Origin: an uncultured Kordiimonas sp.
GTDB lineage: Bacteria > Pseudomonadota > Alphaproteobacteria > Sphingomonadales > Kordiimonadaceae
Reading direction: 5' to 3'
Assembly (NCBI GenBank): GCA_947503625.1
Contig: CANNEK010000001.1
Coordinates: forward strand, 486,152 to 550,151
DNA length: 64,000 bases
Shown here: positions 7,406 to 16,093 of the stretch, piece after piece
Layout: the number at the start of each line of letters is the position of its first letter
Position numbering within the stretch: position 1 is the first letter of the stretch
Program-made: the position numbers and the translations under genes
Notes under the pieces: generated by a model
Seen by the model: only the letters and a program-made list of their open reading frames with translations
Database searches by the model: none
What the model was told of the DNA's origin: nothing

Positions 7406-8329
7406 TTGGCTGGTGACGACGATGCATTAAGACCGATCATCAAGAAGGTCAAAAAGGTTGAAGGTGGCGGCCATCACGGTGGTGCGTGGAAAGTTGCCTA
7501 TGCCGACTTCACAACGGCTATGATGGCATTTTTTATGCTACTCTGGCTTCTGAACGTTGCGCCACCGGAAACACTCGCTGGGTTGGCGGACTATTTTTCG
7601 CCAACAACAGCTGCCGTTTCCGGCCGTTCAGGCGTTGATGCGATCAACCCGCCGTCGGAAGACTCCATGGGGTCTAACCCTTCACCCGCTGTCGTTATTG
7701 CCACCCCCGGCCCGCCTCAGTCGGGACCAACGTCAGGTGACGGCGACGGAGCTGACGGCGAAGGTGGTAGTGATCCGGACATCCGCGATATTATGGAAGC
7801 AGCCAACCGCATTCAGCAGCAAGAAGACCTCTCGTTTGAACGGATGCAGGAACAAATCAGGCTGGCAATCCAGCAATCCCCAACCCTTTCCGACATGTCT
7901 GACCAGTTGATCATGGAAATCACCGAAGATGGTATGAAGATCCAGCTGATCGATAAAGATCGCCGCGCCATGTTTCGCCAAGGCACTGATGAGCTCTACA
8001 ACTACGCCAAGGACATGTTGCTGGAGATTGGCGAATCCGTGCAGTTTCTGCCCAACCGGATCACAGTCCAGGGGCACACGGATGGCGGCAATTTCACAGA
8101 CAATCGCGGTGAAGGAAACTGGGAGCTCAGTGCAGACCGGGCCAACTCCGCCCGCCGGGTATTGGATGAATCCGGTGTTACCGGCGACCGTTTCTTTGAA
8201 GTAACCGGCAAGGCCGGCACAGACCCACTATATCCTGACAATCCAACCCGGAGCGAAAACCGACGGATTACGGTCCTGATTTTACGCGAGGCACCAGTTG
8301 TTCCGCCAAACCTGACCGGCGGCAACTAA
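7406..8329 (+). CDS. motB: Flagellar motor stator protein MotB
   Basis: Protein of 307 residues. The N-terminal plug-like basic stretch KKVKKVEGGGHHGGAW is followed by one transmembrane helix (AYADFTTAMMAFFMLLWLLN); Asp34 in this helix is the proton-carrying residue of MotB. A Pro/Gly-rich linker (about 60-125) leads to a C-terminal OmpA-like peptidoglycan-binding domain with VQGHTDGG, ELSADRANSARRVL and RSENRRITVLIL. The start is TTG at 7406, the only start giving the usual MotB N-terminus; AGG lies six bases upstream. MotA is not adjacent, which is common in alphaproteobacteria, where the two genes are often apart. It anchors the stator to the cell wall and couples proton flow to flagellar rotation. 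Confidence 0.92.
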   Translation: MAGDDDALRPIIKKVKKVEGGGHHGGAWKVAYADFTTAMMAFFMLLWLLNVAPPETLAGLADYFSPTTAAVSGRSGVDAINPPSEDSMGSNPSPAVVIATPGPPQSGPTSGDGDGADGEGGSDPDIRDIMEAANRIQQQEDLSFERMQEQIRLAIQQSPTLSDMSDQLIMEITEDGMKIQLIDKDRRAMFRQGTDELYNYAKDMLLEIGESVQFLPNRITVQGHTDGGNFTDNRGEGNWELSADRANSARRVLDESGVTGDRFFEVTGKAGTDPLYPDNPTRSENRRITVLILREAPVVPPNLTGGN

Positions 8330-8427
8330 CACGTCTGCCCATTCCCGTTTGCTTTATGCTTGTTCACGTCCATGGCTGTCGTTAACAATAAGGTTTGTGA
8401 TAGAATAGTGGTCAGGCGCGCCTTCTA

Positions 8428-10263
8428 GTGGAACTTGTAGAACCAACTCTTCAAATGTGGCTAACCTTTGCCATCGTCGTGGGTGCGATTGTTGCATATT
8501 CCTATGACCGTATCCCCCTTGAATTGTCTTCAATCGCGACGGTGGCCCTGCTCCTGTTCCTGTTCCACGTCATGCCCCTTTATGACGATAGCGGTGCCAA
8601 GGTACTGGATGCCCGAACCATTCTACGGGGATTCGCGGACCCATCTTTAATCACAATCATGGCGCTTTTGGTTGTCGGCCAGGGACTGGTTCAGACCGGT
8701 GCTCTGAACGGGCCCGCAAGGATGCTTGTTGGTTGGGGCAAAACCCATCCCAATCTGGTGCTGCTTGCATGCCTTCTGGTGGTAATGCTGATTTCGGCCA
8801 TAATGAACAACACGCCCGTTGTGGTGATTTTCATACCTATTTTGGCGGCCCTAGCGGAAAAGCTCGGCATCCAGTCCGCACAAGTCATGATGCCGCTCAG
8901 CTTCGCAGCGATCCTCGGTGGCAATATGACCAAAATCGGCTCAAGCACCAACCTTCTTGCCGCAGGCGCTTATGAGCAATCGCATGGCGGCACTATCGCG
9001 TTTTTTGACTTTACCGTTCCCGGCGCAGCACTTGCTCTCGTCGGCTTCCTTTACGTGATCTTTATCGCCCCAAAACTTCTTGTCGACCGTAGCGGCATTG
9101 CCAAAAGGCTGGCACGTAGTGGCGGCAAACAGTTTCTCTTTCAGATGGAACTCGCGCCAGATAATGGCCTTGTCGGGCAAAAGGCGGTTGCAGGTATGTT
9201 TCCGGGGCTGAAAGATGTGACTGTTCGCATGATCCAGCGAGGGCACCTCAAGCTTCTCCCTCCCTATGATGACATTACCCTGAGTGTAGGCGATATTGTG
9301 ATGGTTGCTGCCACCCGCAGCGTCATGACGGAACTATTGAATGCATCGCCAGACCTTGTTGCCGATGCGGAGGGGGACGAAGGTCCGGACGAACAAGCGG
9401 GGCAACGCAGGGTCATCGCGGAGGCAGTAATAGCGCCTGCTTCACGGCTTGACGGGCGTACTCTGTCTCAATCCGGTTTCCGTGCTGAAACAGGTTGTTC
9501 CGTTTTAGGTGTCCAGCGCCGCAGCAGAATGATCCGGGCGGCGCTATCGCAATTGCGTCTTGAGGCCGGCGACGTTTTGCTGGTGATGGGCGAGCGCAAC
9601 AACGTGCTTGATTTACGAACGAACCAGGACGTTTTGCTTATGGAATCGTCAGCGTCCGATGTTCCCATGAAAGAATACGCCGTCAGAGCGTTGATGGTTT
9701 TTGCTGGCGTTGTTTTCACAGCAGCGCTGGAGATCATGCCCATTGTCCTGTCCGCCATGCTCGGCGCAACAATGATGATGGTTTTACGCTGCTTGAACGT
9801 GCGTCAGGCAAGTCGCGCCATTGACAGGCGTGTCTTCACGATTGTAGGGGCCGCACTGGCGCTGGGCGCCGCGATGCAGGGCACTGGCGGCGCTACATGG
9901 CTTGCTCATAGTTCGATTGAACTGATGACAGGAGCTCCGATCTGGGTGCTGTTGTCGGGCTTTTTCCTGCTCGTTGCACTATTAACCAATGTGCTGTCAA
10001 ACAATGCCACTGCCGTGCTCTTCACGCCAATCGCTGTTTCCATCGCTCTTGAACTGCAAGTTGACCCAATGCCATTCTTGCTCGCCGTCATTTTTGGCGC
10101 AAATTGTAGTTTTGCGACGCCGATGAGCTATCAGACCAATCTACTGGTCATGGCACCCGGGCACTACCGATTCAGCGATTTTCTTCGTGTTGGTACACCA
10201 CTGATAATTATTATGTGGATCACATTCACTTTGTTTGTGCCTTGGTATTATGGTTTACTTTGA
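8428..10263 (+). CDS. SLC13/DASS-type permease with two RCK_C domains
   Basis: Membrane protein of 611 residues. N-terminal helices run to about residue 210 and contain SAIMNNTPVVVIF and GGNMTKIGSSTNLLAAG, the paired SNT-type hairpin motifs of the divalent anion:sodium symporter superfamily. Residues about 225-415 form a soluble insert with two TrkA_C (RCK_C) modules, each ending in a 'gD.v.v.g' strand (DITLSVGDIVMVAA and LEAGDVLLVMGERN). The C-terminal half repeats the transporter hairpins (LLTNVLSNNATAVLFTPIA and CSFATPMSYQTNLLV). Relatives transport sulfate, dicarboxylates or other anions, so the substrate is open. The start is GTG at 8428 with a weak ribosome site. It stands alone between motB and bpt. 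Confidence 0.88.
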   Translation: MELVEPTLQMWLTFAIVVGAIVAYSYDRIPLELSSIATVALLLFLFHVMPLYDDSGAKVLDARTILRGFADPSLITIMALLVVGQGLVQTGALNGPARMLVGWGKTHPNLVLLACLLVVMLISAIMNNTPVVVIFIPILAALAEKLGIQSAQVMMPLSFAAILGGNMTKIGSSTNLLAAGAYEQSHGGTIAFFDFTVPGAALALVGFLYVIFIAPKLLVDRSGIAKRLARSGGKQFLFQMELAPDNGLVGQKAVAGMFPGLKDVTVRMIQRGHLKLLPPYDDITLSVGDIVMVAATRSVMTELLNASPDLVADAEGDEGPDEQAGQRRVIAEAVIAPASRLDGRTLSQSGFRAETGCSVLGVQRRSRMIRAALSQLRLEAGDVLLVMGERNNVLDLRTNQDVLLMESSASDVPMKEYAVRALMVFAGVVFTAALEIMPIVLSAMLGATMMMVLRCLNVRQASRAIDRRVFTIVGAALALGAAMQGTGGATWLAHSSIELMTGAPIWVLLSGFFLLVALLTNVLSNNATAVLFTPIAVSIALELQVDPMPFLLAVIFGANCSFATPMSYQTNLLVMAPGHYRFSDFLRVGTPLIIIMWITFTLFVPWYYGLL

Positions 10264-10299
10264 CACTTAAACCACAATGATCCCGTTAGATTGCAAGCC

Positions 10300-11037
10300 A
10301 TGACCGATCAAGGCATCCAGTTCCCCAAGTTTTATGTGACCGCTTCGTCGCCCTGTCCTTATATTGAGGGAAACGAGGAACGAAAAGTATTCACTGAACT
10401 GCGGGGCCCTGAAGCCATCGCCTTGAATGAAGCACTGGGGAAAGTTGGATTCCGACGCAGTCAGACCGTCGTTTATCGCCCCGCCTGTGAAAACTGTTCA
10501 GAATGTGTTTCTGTTCGCGTTATGGCACAGGAGTACACACCCAGCCGTTCACAGAGGCGTATCGCCAGACAAAACAGTGATTTGAAGTCTGAAGTCCGGC
10601 CTTCTACTGCCACTCAAGAACACTTTGATCTATTGACCCAGTATCTTTCCGCCCGTCATGCTGACGGCTCCATGGCCGGCATGACCATGGAAGAATTCGA
10701 AGAGATGGTTGAATCCAGCCCGGTTCAGACCGTTTCCATTGAGTATCGGAAAGTTATGACCAACGAGCTTGTCGCCGTCGCCCTGACCGACGAACTGTCG
10801 GACGGCTTGTCGATGGTTTACAGTTATTTCGATCCAGCGTATGAAAAACGTTCGATAGGAACCTACCTCATCCACGATCATATTGAGCGCACGCGCTACG
10901 CGAATCAGCCCTATGTTTATCTTGGCTACTATGTTCAGGACAGCCCGAAAATGAACTACAAGGCGCGCTTCAAACCCCTTGAAAGGCTCGGCCCAAACGG
11001 CTGGTATCCCTTTGACCGCGATGCAGACGCTGTTTAG
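10300..11037 (+). CDS. bpt: Aspartate/glutamate leucyltransferase (Bpt)
   Basis: Protein of 245 residues of the ATE1/Bpt family. It transfers Leu from Leu-tRNA to proteins with N-terminal Asp or Glu, making them ClpS/ClpAP substrates in the bacterial N-end rule. The N-terminal domain has SPCPYIEGNEERKVFTEL and RPACENCSECVSVRV with the expected Cys pairs. The C-terminal GNAT-like domain has YSYFDP, RSIGTYLI and YLGYYVQDSPKMNYKARF. The start ATG at 10300 gives the standard N-terminus; an upstream in-frame TTG at 10291 would add only three residues. No strong ribosome site is visible. It follows the SLC13 gene by 36 bases and may be read through from it. Confidence 0.94.
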   Translation: MTDQGIQFPKFYVTASSPCPYIEGNEERKVFTELRGPEAIALNEALGKVGFRRSQTVVYRPACENCSECVSVRVMAQEYTPSRSQRRIARQNSDLKSEVRPSTATQEHFDLLTQYLSARHADGSMAGMTMEEFEEMVESSPVQTVSIEYRKVMTNELVAVALTDELSDGLSMVYSYFDPAYEKRSIGTYLIHDHIERTRYANQPYVYLGYYVQDSPKMNYKARFKPLERLGPNGWYPFDRDADAV

Positions 11038-11198
11038 CGCAAATTGCGCGCTCTTTGCTTGCTACCTCGTGTTTCGCTTCTATACTGGCAACCAATTAAA
11101 TCTGCGCCCAAGGCGTTGGATATTCTGGTAGAGTTCGCACATTATGGTCTGGTGCACGGCACCATATAGGGCCTTGTGCAAGATGTGGGGGCAGCATC

Positions 11199-12383
11199 GT
11201 GCCAAGTAAAGTTAAAGTCACAGCAAAAAATGGTACACTGGTAGATATAAAAAATACCAATGTACCAAATCGCAGGAAGATATTACGCGGCGCCGGCATG
11301 GTAGGCGCGGCAACAGTTTTAGCTGCCTGTGACAGCAATGGCGATCAGGGGCAACAAGCTGGTGGCCCGGCCATTGTCAGCAAGAAACGAGACCTCAAAA
11401 TGGTGACTACATGGCCCAAGAATTTCCCGGGCCTTGGAACAGGTGCAGAGCGTCTGGCGCGCCGCATTGAGGCACTTTCGGACGGAAACATAACGATCAA
11501 AGTATATGCTGGCGGTGAACTTGTAGGCGCACTTGAAGCTTTTGACGCCGTCTCCCAGGGCAAGGCCGATATGTATCACGGCGGCGAATACTACTGGCAA
11601 GGCAAGTCACCCGCATTCAACTTCTTCTGTGCGGTTCCAATGGGTATGACTGCCCCAGAGATCACCTCATGGGTGCGATTTGGTGGCGGTCAGGAGCTTT
11701 GGGATGAATTGTCTGCACAATTTAATGTGAAAGCCTTCCTCGCTGGAAACTCCGGCACTCAAATGGGGGGGTGGTTTGCCAAGGAAATGAATTCTATCGA
11801 GGACTTTCAAGGCTTACGCATTCGCATGCCCGGCCTTGGCGGCGAAGTGATGGAACGCGTGGGTGCCACGCCTGTTACAAAAGCGGGCGGCGAAATATTC
11901 CAGGCTCTCAGTCAGGGTAACATCGATGCAACCGAATGGGTTGGACCCTGGAATGATCTCGCATTCGGTTTCTATTCCATCGTCAAAAACTATTATTACC
12001 CTGGCATCCATGAACCCGGAACCGCGCTAGCGCTCGGCTTAAGTCTTGATGTCTGGAACGATATGAGTGCTGCGGAAAAAACGTGGATAGAAGCTGCTGC
12101 GGCAGCAGAAAATGACATCATGCTGGCAGAGTTCAACGCGAACAACGCCCGCGCTCTAGATACACTGATCAACGAACACGATGTGGTCTTACGTAAATTC
12201 AATGACGATATCCTGCGGCGCCTCGGCGAAGTATCAGCCGAAGTTGTTGCGGAAGCCGCAAACCATGATGATTTGGCCCGTAGAATTTTTGAAAGCTACA
12301 GCACTGCCAGAACCGGTAGCATGCGCTGGGGCGAGATTGCGGAAAAAGCGTTTATGGATGCAAGAAACCTCTCCGTAGAATAG
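11199..12383 (+). CDS. TRAP transporter substrate-binding protein (DctP type)
   Basis: Protein of 394 residues of the TakP-like TRAP binding family. A long N-terminus leads to a twin-arginine motif (NRRKILRGA, Arg25-Arg26) and then a lipobox LAAC with Cys44, so it is predicted to be a Tat-exported lipoprotein. The mature part has TTWPKNFPGLGTGAERLA, AFDAVSQGKADMYHGG, and WVGPWNDL near the expected ligand pocket. This clade (with a large permease of about 520 residues) is known for 2-oxo acids and similar carboxylates. The start is GTG at 11199; the region before it has only a weak GGGG ribosome site. The small and large permease genes follow at 7 and -1 bases, forming one operon. Confidence 0.93.
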   Translation: MPSKVKVTAKNGTLVDIKNTNVPNRRKILRGAGMVGAATVLAACDSNGDQGQQAGGPAIVSKKRDLKMVTTWPKNFPGLGTGAERLARRIEALSDGNITIKVYAGGELVGALEAFDAVSQGKADMYHGGEYYWQGKSPAFNFFCAVPMGMTAPEITSWVRFGGGQELWDELSAQFNVKAFLAGNSGTQMGGWFAKEMNSIEDFQGLRIRMPGLGGEVMERVGATPVTKAGGEIFQALSQGNIDATEWVGPWNDLAFGFYSIVKNYYYPGIHEPGTALALGLSLDVWNDMSAAEKTWIEAAAAAENDIMLAEFNANNARALDTLINEHDVVLRKFNDDILRRLGEVSAEVVAEAANHDDLARRIFESYSTARTGSMRWGEIAEKAFMDARNLSVE

Positions 12384-12390
12384 GCCGACG

Positions 12391-12897
12391 ATGATTGATA
12401 CCATTGTTAGTCGGCTTGATACTTTTGCTGCCAAAACCGGAGATGTACTCTCGGTTTTGCCGTTGTTACTCGTTCTCGTTCAATTTGGTGTCGTCCTGCT
12501 GGTGTATATCTTCAATACCGGCAGTATTCAGATGCAGGAAAGCCTGCAGTACATCAATGCGATGATGTTTTTGGGAGCCGCTGGATATACGGCATTCAAA
12601 GACGATCACGTCAGGGTTGACCTCTTCTATTGCAAGCTCGGCGAGCGTGGAAGAGCCAGAGTCAACTTCTTCGGCACCTTGTTTCTGCTTGTGCCATTTC
12701 TGGTTCTTTTCTGGCATGCCAGTGTCCCTTACGTAACTGACAGCTGGGCAATCATGGAATCCAGTGTTGAGGCCAGTGGTCTGCCATTCATCTATATCCT
12801 GAAATCAACTCTGCTTCTTTTTGCCTTATCCATGTCGCTTAGCGCGCTGGCAGACCTGTTACGCCACGGCCAGAAGCTTTTTGGGGACAAAAACTGA
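12391..12897 (+). CDS. TRAP transporter small permease (DctQ type)
   Basis: Protein of 168 residues with four hydrophobic segments (VLSVLPLLLVLVQFGVVLLV; INAMMFLGAAGYTAF; FFGTLFLLVPFLVLFWHASV; FIYILKSTLLLFALSMSLSA). It contains the conserved DHVRVDLFY motif of DctQ subunits after the second helix and ends in a short basic tail. It forms the membrane complex with the large permease. The ATG at 12391 follows the binding-protein stop by seven bases, and its TGA overlaps the next ATG (TGATG). Confidence 0.93.
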   Translation: MIDTIVSRLDTFAAKTGDVLSVLPLLLVLVQFGVVLLVYIFNTGSIQMQESLQYINAMMFLGAAGYTAFKDDHVRVDLFYCKLGERGRARVNFFGTLFLLVPFLVLFWHASVPYVTDSWAIMESSVEASGLPFIYILKSTLLLFALSMSLSALADLLRHGQKLFGDKN

Positions 12898-14480
12898 TGG
12901 ACATGTCGGTTTTTTTAACGCTGGCGATGTTTGCCACGCTGGTTGGCTTGCTTATGTCCGGTTTCCCCGTCGCATTCACGCTTGCTGGCACAGGCCTCCT
13001 GTTTGGTGGGTTTGGTATTGCGACCGGTCTGATGGATTTTACCTTTCTGGAAATCCTGCCCAATCGCCTGTTTGGCAGCGTGATCCGCAACGAACTCCTG
13101 TTTGCTGTTCCCTTGTTCGTTTCCATGGGTGTTATGCTCGAAAAATCGAACGTCGCCGAGGAACTGCTCGAAAGCATGGGCAAGCTATTTGGCCCCCTCA
13201 GAGGTGGCCTTGGCATTTCAGTCACGATTGTCGGTGCCCTTCTCGCGGCATCCACAGGGATTGTTGGCGCAACAGTTGTAACGATGGGGCTGCTATCGCT
13301 ACCAACCATGATGCGGCGCGGCTATGATACGTCTCTGGCAACAGGGTCCATCGCGGCGGCCGGAACTCTGGGGCAAATCATACCACCGTCTATTGTTTTA
13401 ATCTTACTGGCTGACGTTATGTCAAATGCCTGGCAACAGGCTCAATTGAACAAAGGAATGTTCTCCCCTGTCCCTATGAGTGCGGGTGAGCTTTTTGCAG
13501 GCGCCCTGATACCCGGCCTGATTCTGGTGGGGCTGTATATCCTGTATCAAATCAGCATGGCAATATTCCGACCGGAAACCAGCCCGGCGATCAAGAACGA
13601 TGATAGAGAGCCTGACCACAAAATCTATCGACGCCTGTTTACCGCTTTGCTGCCACCATTGTTTCTCATTGTAGCGGTTTTGGGATCTATACTTACAGGT
13701 ATCGCAACACCGACAGAAGCCGCTGCAGTAGGCGCGGTAGGTGCGATCCTTCTGGGCGCATCACGGCTCAGCAGCGCTATGCTTCGTATCGTGCTCATAT
13801 CCATTGCTGCCATCAGCCTCCTACTCGTTGTGTCGAGTTCCTTTGATCTGCGCATGCACCGCGATGTCGTGCCGACAAGTGATCAGGTGGCCTATTGGGC
13901 GGCAATCGTCCTTACCGGGCTTTTCGCCGTAGGGCTTGGAGTGTCACTTTGGCGAATACGACAAACCGGCGTGCTTGGTGAAGTGATGAGATCAACGCTT
14001 CGGATCAGCACGATGATTTATGCAATCCTTATCGGGGCTTCCCTTTTTTCTCTGACATTCCGAGGGATAGGCGGTGACGAAATAATCGAGAATATGCTCC
14101 ATAACCTTCCCGGCGGTCAGTTTACAGCAATTCTGCTGGTGATGGTTCTGATGTTTGTTTTGGGCTTCTTCCTGGACTTTATCGAAATCACTTTTGTTGT
14201 AGTACCTGTCGTTGCCCCTGCTCTGCTCGCGATGGATGGCACATACGGGCCTATTTGGCTCGGCGTTTTGATGGCGATGAACCTTCAAACAAGCTTCCTG
14301 ACGCCACCTTTCGGTTTCGCACTTTTCTACCTGCGAGGTGTTGTGCCCGAGACCATACCGACAACCGCTATCTACAAAGGAGTTCTGCCCTTCGTGGCAA
14401 TCCAGATATTCGCACTGCTGCTGATCTCCATAAAGCCTGAGCTTGTTACGTGGTTGCCGGACTTGTTGTTCAAAGACTAG
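12897..14480 (+). CDS. TRAP transporter large permease (DctM type)
   Basis: Protein of 527 residues, the sodium-coupled transport subunit. The N-terminal half has SGFPVAFTLAGTGLLFG, VPLFVSMGVMLEKS and STGIVGATVVTMGLLSLP; the re-entrant hairpin region is AAAGTLGQIIPPSIVLILLA. The C-terminal half has VLGFFLDFIEITFVVVPV and TSFLTPPFGFALFYLRG. It is about 100 residues longer than a standard DctM. The extra part lies between residues about 285 and 385 and includes one or two added hydrophobic segments; this extension is typical of the mannitol/chloroaromatic-like TRAP clade. It shares one base with the small permease gene. Confidence 0.95.
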   Translation: MDMSVFLTLAMFATLVGLLMSGFPVAFTLAGTGLLFGGFGIATGLMDFTFLEILPNRLFGSVIRNELLFAVPLFVSMGVMLEKSNVAEELLESMGKLFGPLRGGLGISVTIVGALLAASTGIVGATVVTMGLLSLPTMMRRGYDTSLATGSIAAAGTLGQIIPPSIVLILLADVMSNAWQQAQLNKGMFSPVPMSAGELFAGALIPGLILVGLYILYQISMAIFRPETSPAIKNDDREPDHKIYRRLFTALLPPLFLIVAVLGSILTGIATPTEAAAVGAVGAILLGASRLSSAMLRIVLISIAAISLLLVVSSSFDLRMHRDVVPTSDQVAYWAAIVLTGLFAVGLGVSLWRIRQTGVLGEVMRSTLRISTMIYAILIGASLFSLTFRGIGGDEIIENMLHNLPGGQFTAILLVMVLMFVLGFFLDFIEITFVVVPVVAPALLAMDGTYGPIWLGVLMAMNLQTSFLTPPFGFALFYLRGVVPETIPTTAIYKGVLPFVAIQIFALLLISIKPELVTWLPDLLFKD

Positions 14481-14550
14481 AACAGCTTCTGACGGAAAGT
14501 TTATCGAGTAATCGTTGCTCACAAACCCGGCGGCTGATACGCAACGCTTC

Positions 14551-15012
14551 ATGAAAAAAACAATACAAAAGCCTGCGATATCAATGGCAAAAAAGATCTG
14601 GGCTCAAATTGGGGTCATCGGACTTATTGCCATCATCTTGTGGGGCAACCTGATCTACATGAACCTGCGTCCCTCCGATCCGATTTTACCGGGGTGGGAA
14701 GAGTATTCGACAACTCGCTTCGAAGAACTAATGCAACGCGGGGAGCCAGTGCTCGTGGAAGTCTATGCCTCCTGGTGCCCGACCTGCCTGTTGCAGCACA
14801 GAGCTCTTGAGACGCTTCACAATGAAGGGCGTGGGCCATCGGTACGCGCCATCCGGGTAGACTTTGAGCGTGACACTGATTTTGTGCAGAAGTATGCCTT
14901 TAGATACACGGGCACGATGGTTCTCTACAATCAAGGTCGCGAAGTTGCTCGCGAGGCCGGCTTGGTAACGCCGGAAAAAATCGAAGCCTTCCTGCGCTCA
15001 AATGGCGTTTAG
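14551..15012 (+). CDS. Membrane-anchored thioredoxin-like protein
   Basis: Protein of 153 residues. One N-terminal membrane helix (about 18-38, AQIGVIGLIAIILWGNLIYM) anchors a periplasmic thioredoxin fold. The active site WCPTC has Cys76 and Cys79, preceded by PVLVEVYAS. The fold continues with AIRVDFERDTDFVQKYAFRY and the expected small loop GTMVLYNQGRE; the usual cis-Pro is not obvious, Thr-Met standing in its place. The start is uncertain: ATG at 14551 is called, ATG at 14584 (MAKKIWAQ) would also keep the helix, and neither has a good ribosome site. It follows the TRAP operon by 70 bases on the same strand; a functional link is not shown. Confidence 0.85.
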   Translation: MKKTIQKPAISMAKKIWAQIGVIGLIAIILWGNLIYMNLRPSDPILPGWEEYSTTRFEELMQRGEPVLVEVYASWCPTCLLQHRALETLHNEGRGPSVRAIRVDFERDTDFVQKYAFRYTGTMVLYNQGREVAREAGLVTPEKIEAFLRSNGV

Positions 15013-15151
15013 AGTTATCGGTGCCCTCACATGTTTAAAGCCCATTCATTTTTGAAGGGTGCCTATACACCTGTGCGCCTTTGAAAGAATGGGCGTGGCG
15101 CCCATATCTCGATATATTGAAGGACAATCTGATCACACTGAGGAGGGACAG

Positions 15152-15535
15152 ATGTTAGGATATGTATCACTGGGTACGAACGATATGGCCAAGGCTACCG
15201 CTTTCTATGATGAACTAGCGAAAACCGTTGGTGCAAAGCGGGTTTGGGACAGCGACAGTTTTGTCGCCTGGAGCAACTCACCAACCGGGGGAGGTATCAG
15301 TGTCACCAAACCTTATGACGGGGAACCGGCAACGGTTGGCAACGGCGTAATGGCCGCAATTGCAGCGCCGGATCGAGCAACCGTCGACAAAATATACGAT
15401 AAGGCAATTTCACTGGGCGCAACTGATGAGGGCGAACCAGGCCTGCGCGGCGGTGACGACAGCACCTTCTATGCTGCCTATTTTCGTGATCTGGATGGCA
15501 ACAAACTAAACGCCTTCTATATGGGTCCGGCGTAG
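15152..15535 (+). CDS. VOC (glyoxalase/dioxygenase fold) protein
   Basis: Protein of 127 residues with the paired beta-alpha-beta-beta-beta modules of the vicinal oxygen chelate superfamily. Module one is MLGYVSLGTNDMAKATAFYD. Module two is VNAAI-like (VMAAIAAPDRATVDKIYDKA) and ends in FRDLDGNKLNAFYMG, where the Asp-Gly-Asn turn is characteristic. The ATG at 15152 has GAGGAGGG six bases upstream, which decides the start over the longer open frame. Members bind metals and act as lyases, dioxygenases or resistance proteins; the reaction cannot be assigned. It ends in a strong terminator at 15573-15599. Confidence 0.9.
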   Translation: MLGYVSLGTNDMAKATAFYDELAKTVGAKRVWDSDSFVAWSNSPTGGGISVTKPYDGEPATVGNGVMAAIAAPDRATVDKIYDKAISLGATDEGEPGLRGGDDSTFYAAYFRDLDGNKLNAFYMGPA

Positions 15536-15572
15536 ACCCCAATAAAGCGAAAATGATATCTTCCCAACAACT

Positions 15573-15599
15573 AAAGGCGGCCTCCTGACCGCCTTTTTT
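15573..15599 (+). terminator. Rho-independent terminator after the VOC gene
   Basis: AAAGGCGG and CCGCCTTTTTT form a seven-to-eight-base stem around an eight-base loop, with a T6 tract. The opposite strand has only AAA, so it mainly serves the plus strand, but it could also weakly stop the convergent SnoaL-like gene. Confidence 0.88.
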
Positions 15600-15616
15600 C
15601 GTTATGAGGAAGCTTC

Positions 15617-16015
15617 TTAGGCGCGTTTTTTCATCTTATCCAACATAAGACCCATCATCTCATGGACCTTGTTGACTGCTTTCAAAGGCCGAACCATCAC
15701 CCTGAACTCGACAATCTTCCCGTCAGCATTCCAGGTAATCATGTCGATGCCATCAATTTTGATGCCGTCAATCTCAGTAACAAATTCAATCACGGCTCCG
15801 CTCTCAGAGACCCATTCACCAACGTAACTGAAATGGTCACCTCCAAGTACATTACCCGCCGCTGACAGGTAAGCAAATGTGATCGCTTTACCTTCCTGCG
15901 GGGTGTGAACGACAGGGGAGTGAAACACAACGTCATCTGCCAACATGTCCGCAAGCGCCTGCTGATCATGATTTTCGACAAAATCATACCAACGCTGAAG
16001 GTTTTCTTTGCTCAT
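15617..16015 (-). CDS. SnoaL/NTF2-like protein
   Basis: Protein of 132 residues with a cone-shaped NTF2-like fold: WYDFVENHDQQALADMLADD, then FHSPVV, and curved strands with FSYVGEWVSESGAVIEFVTE and GIDMITWNADGKIVEFRVM ending in RPLKA. This C-terminal 'I.F.v..RP' strand is typical of SnoaL-like proteins with cyclase, isomerase or limonene-epoxide-hydrolase-like pockets. The specific role is unknown. The ATG at 16015 has GGGAGAG five bases upstream. It lies downstream of parC, past parC's terminator, so it needs its own promoter or read-through. Confidence 0.85.
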   Translation of the reverse strand: MSKENLQRWYDFVENHDQQALADMLADDVVFHSPVVHTPQEGKAITFAYLSAAGNVLGGDHFSYVGEWVSESGAVIEFVTEIDGIKIDGIDMITWNADGKIVEFRVMVRPLKAVNKVHEMMGLMLDKMKKRA

Positions 16016-16026
16016 GCATTCTCTCC

Positions 16027-16058
16027 CAAAAAAAGGCACCATAATCAGGTGCCTTTTT
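16027..16058 (-). terminator. Terminator of parC (bidirectional form)
   Basis: AGGCACC / GGTGCCT stem with a seven-base loop, flanked by seven A on one side and TTTTT on the other. On the minus strand it follows the parC stop by about 40 bases and ends in a T7 tract. Confidence 0.85.
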
Positions 16059-16093
16059 CTAAGTTAATTCCAACGAAACAAGTTTCAAACGCT

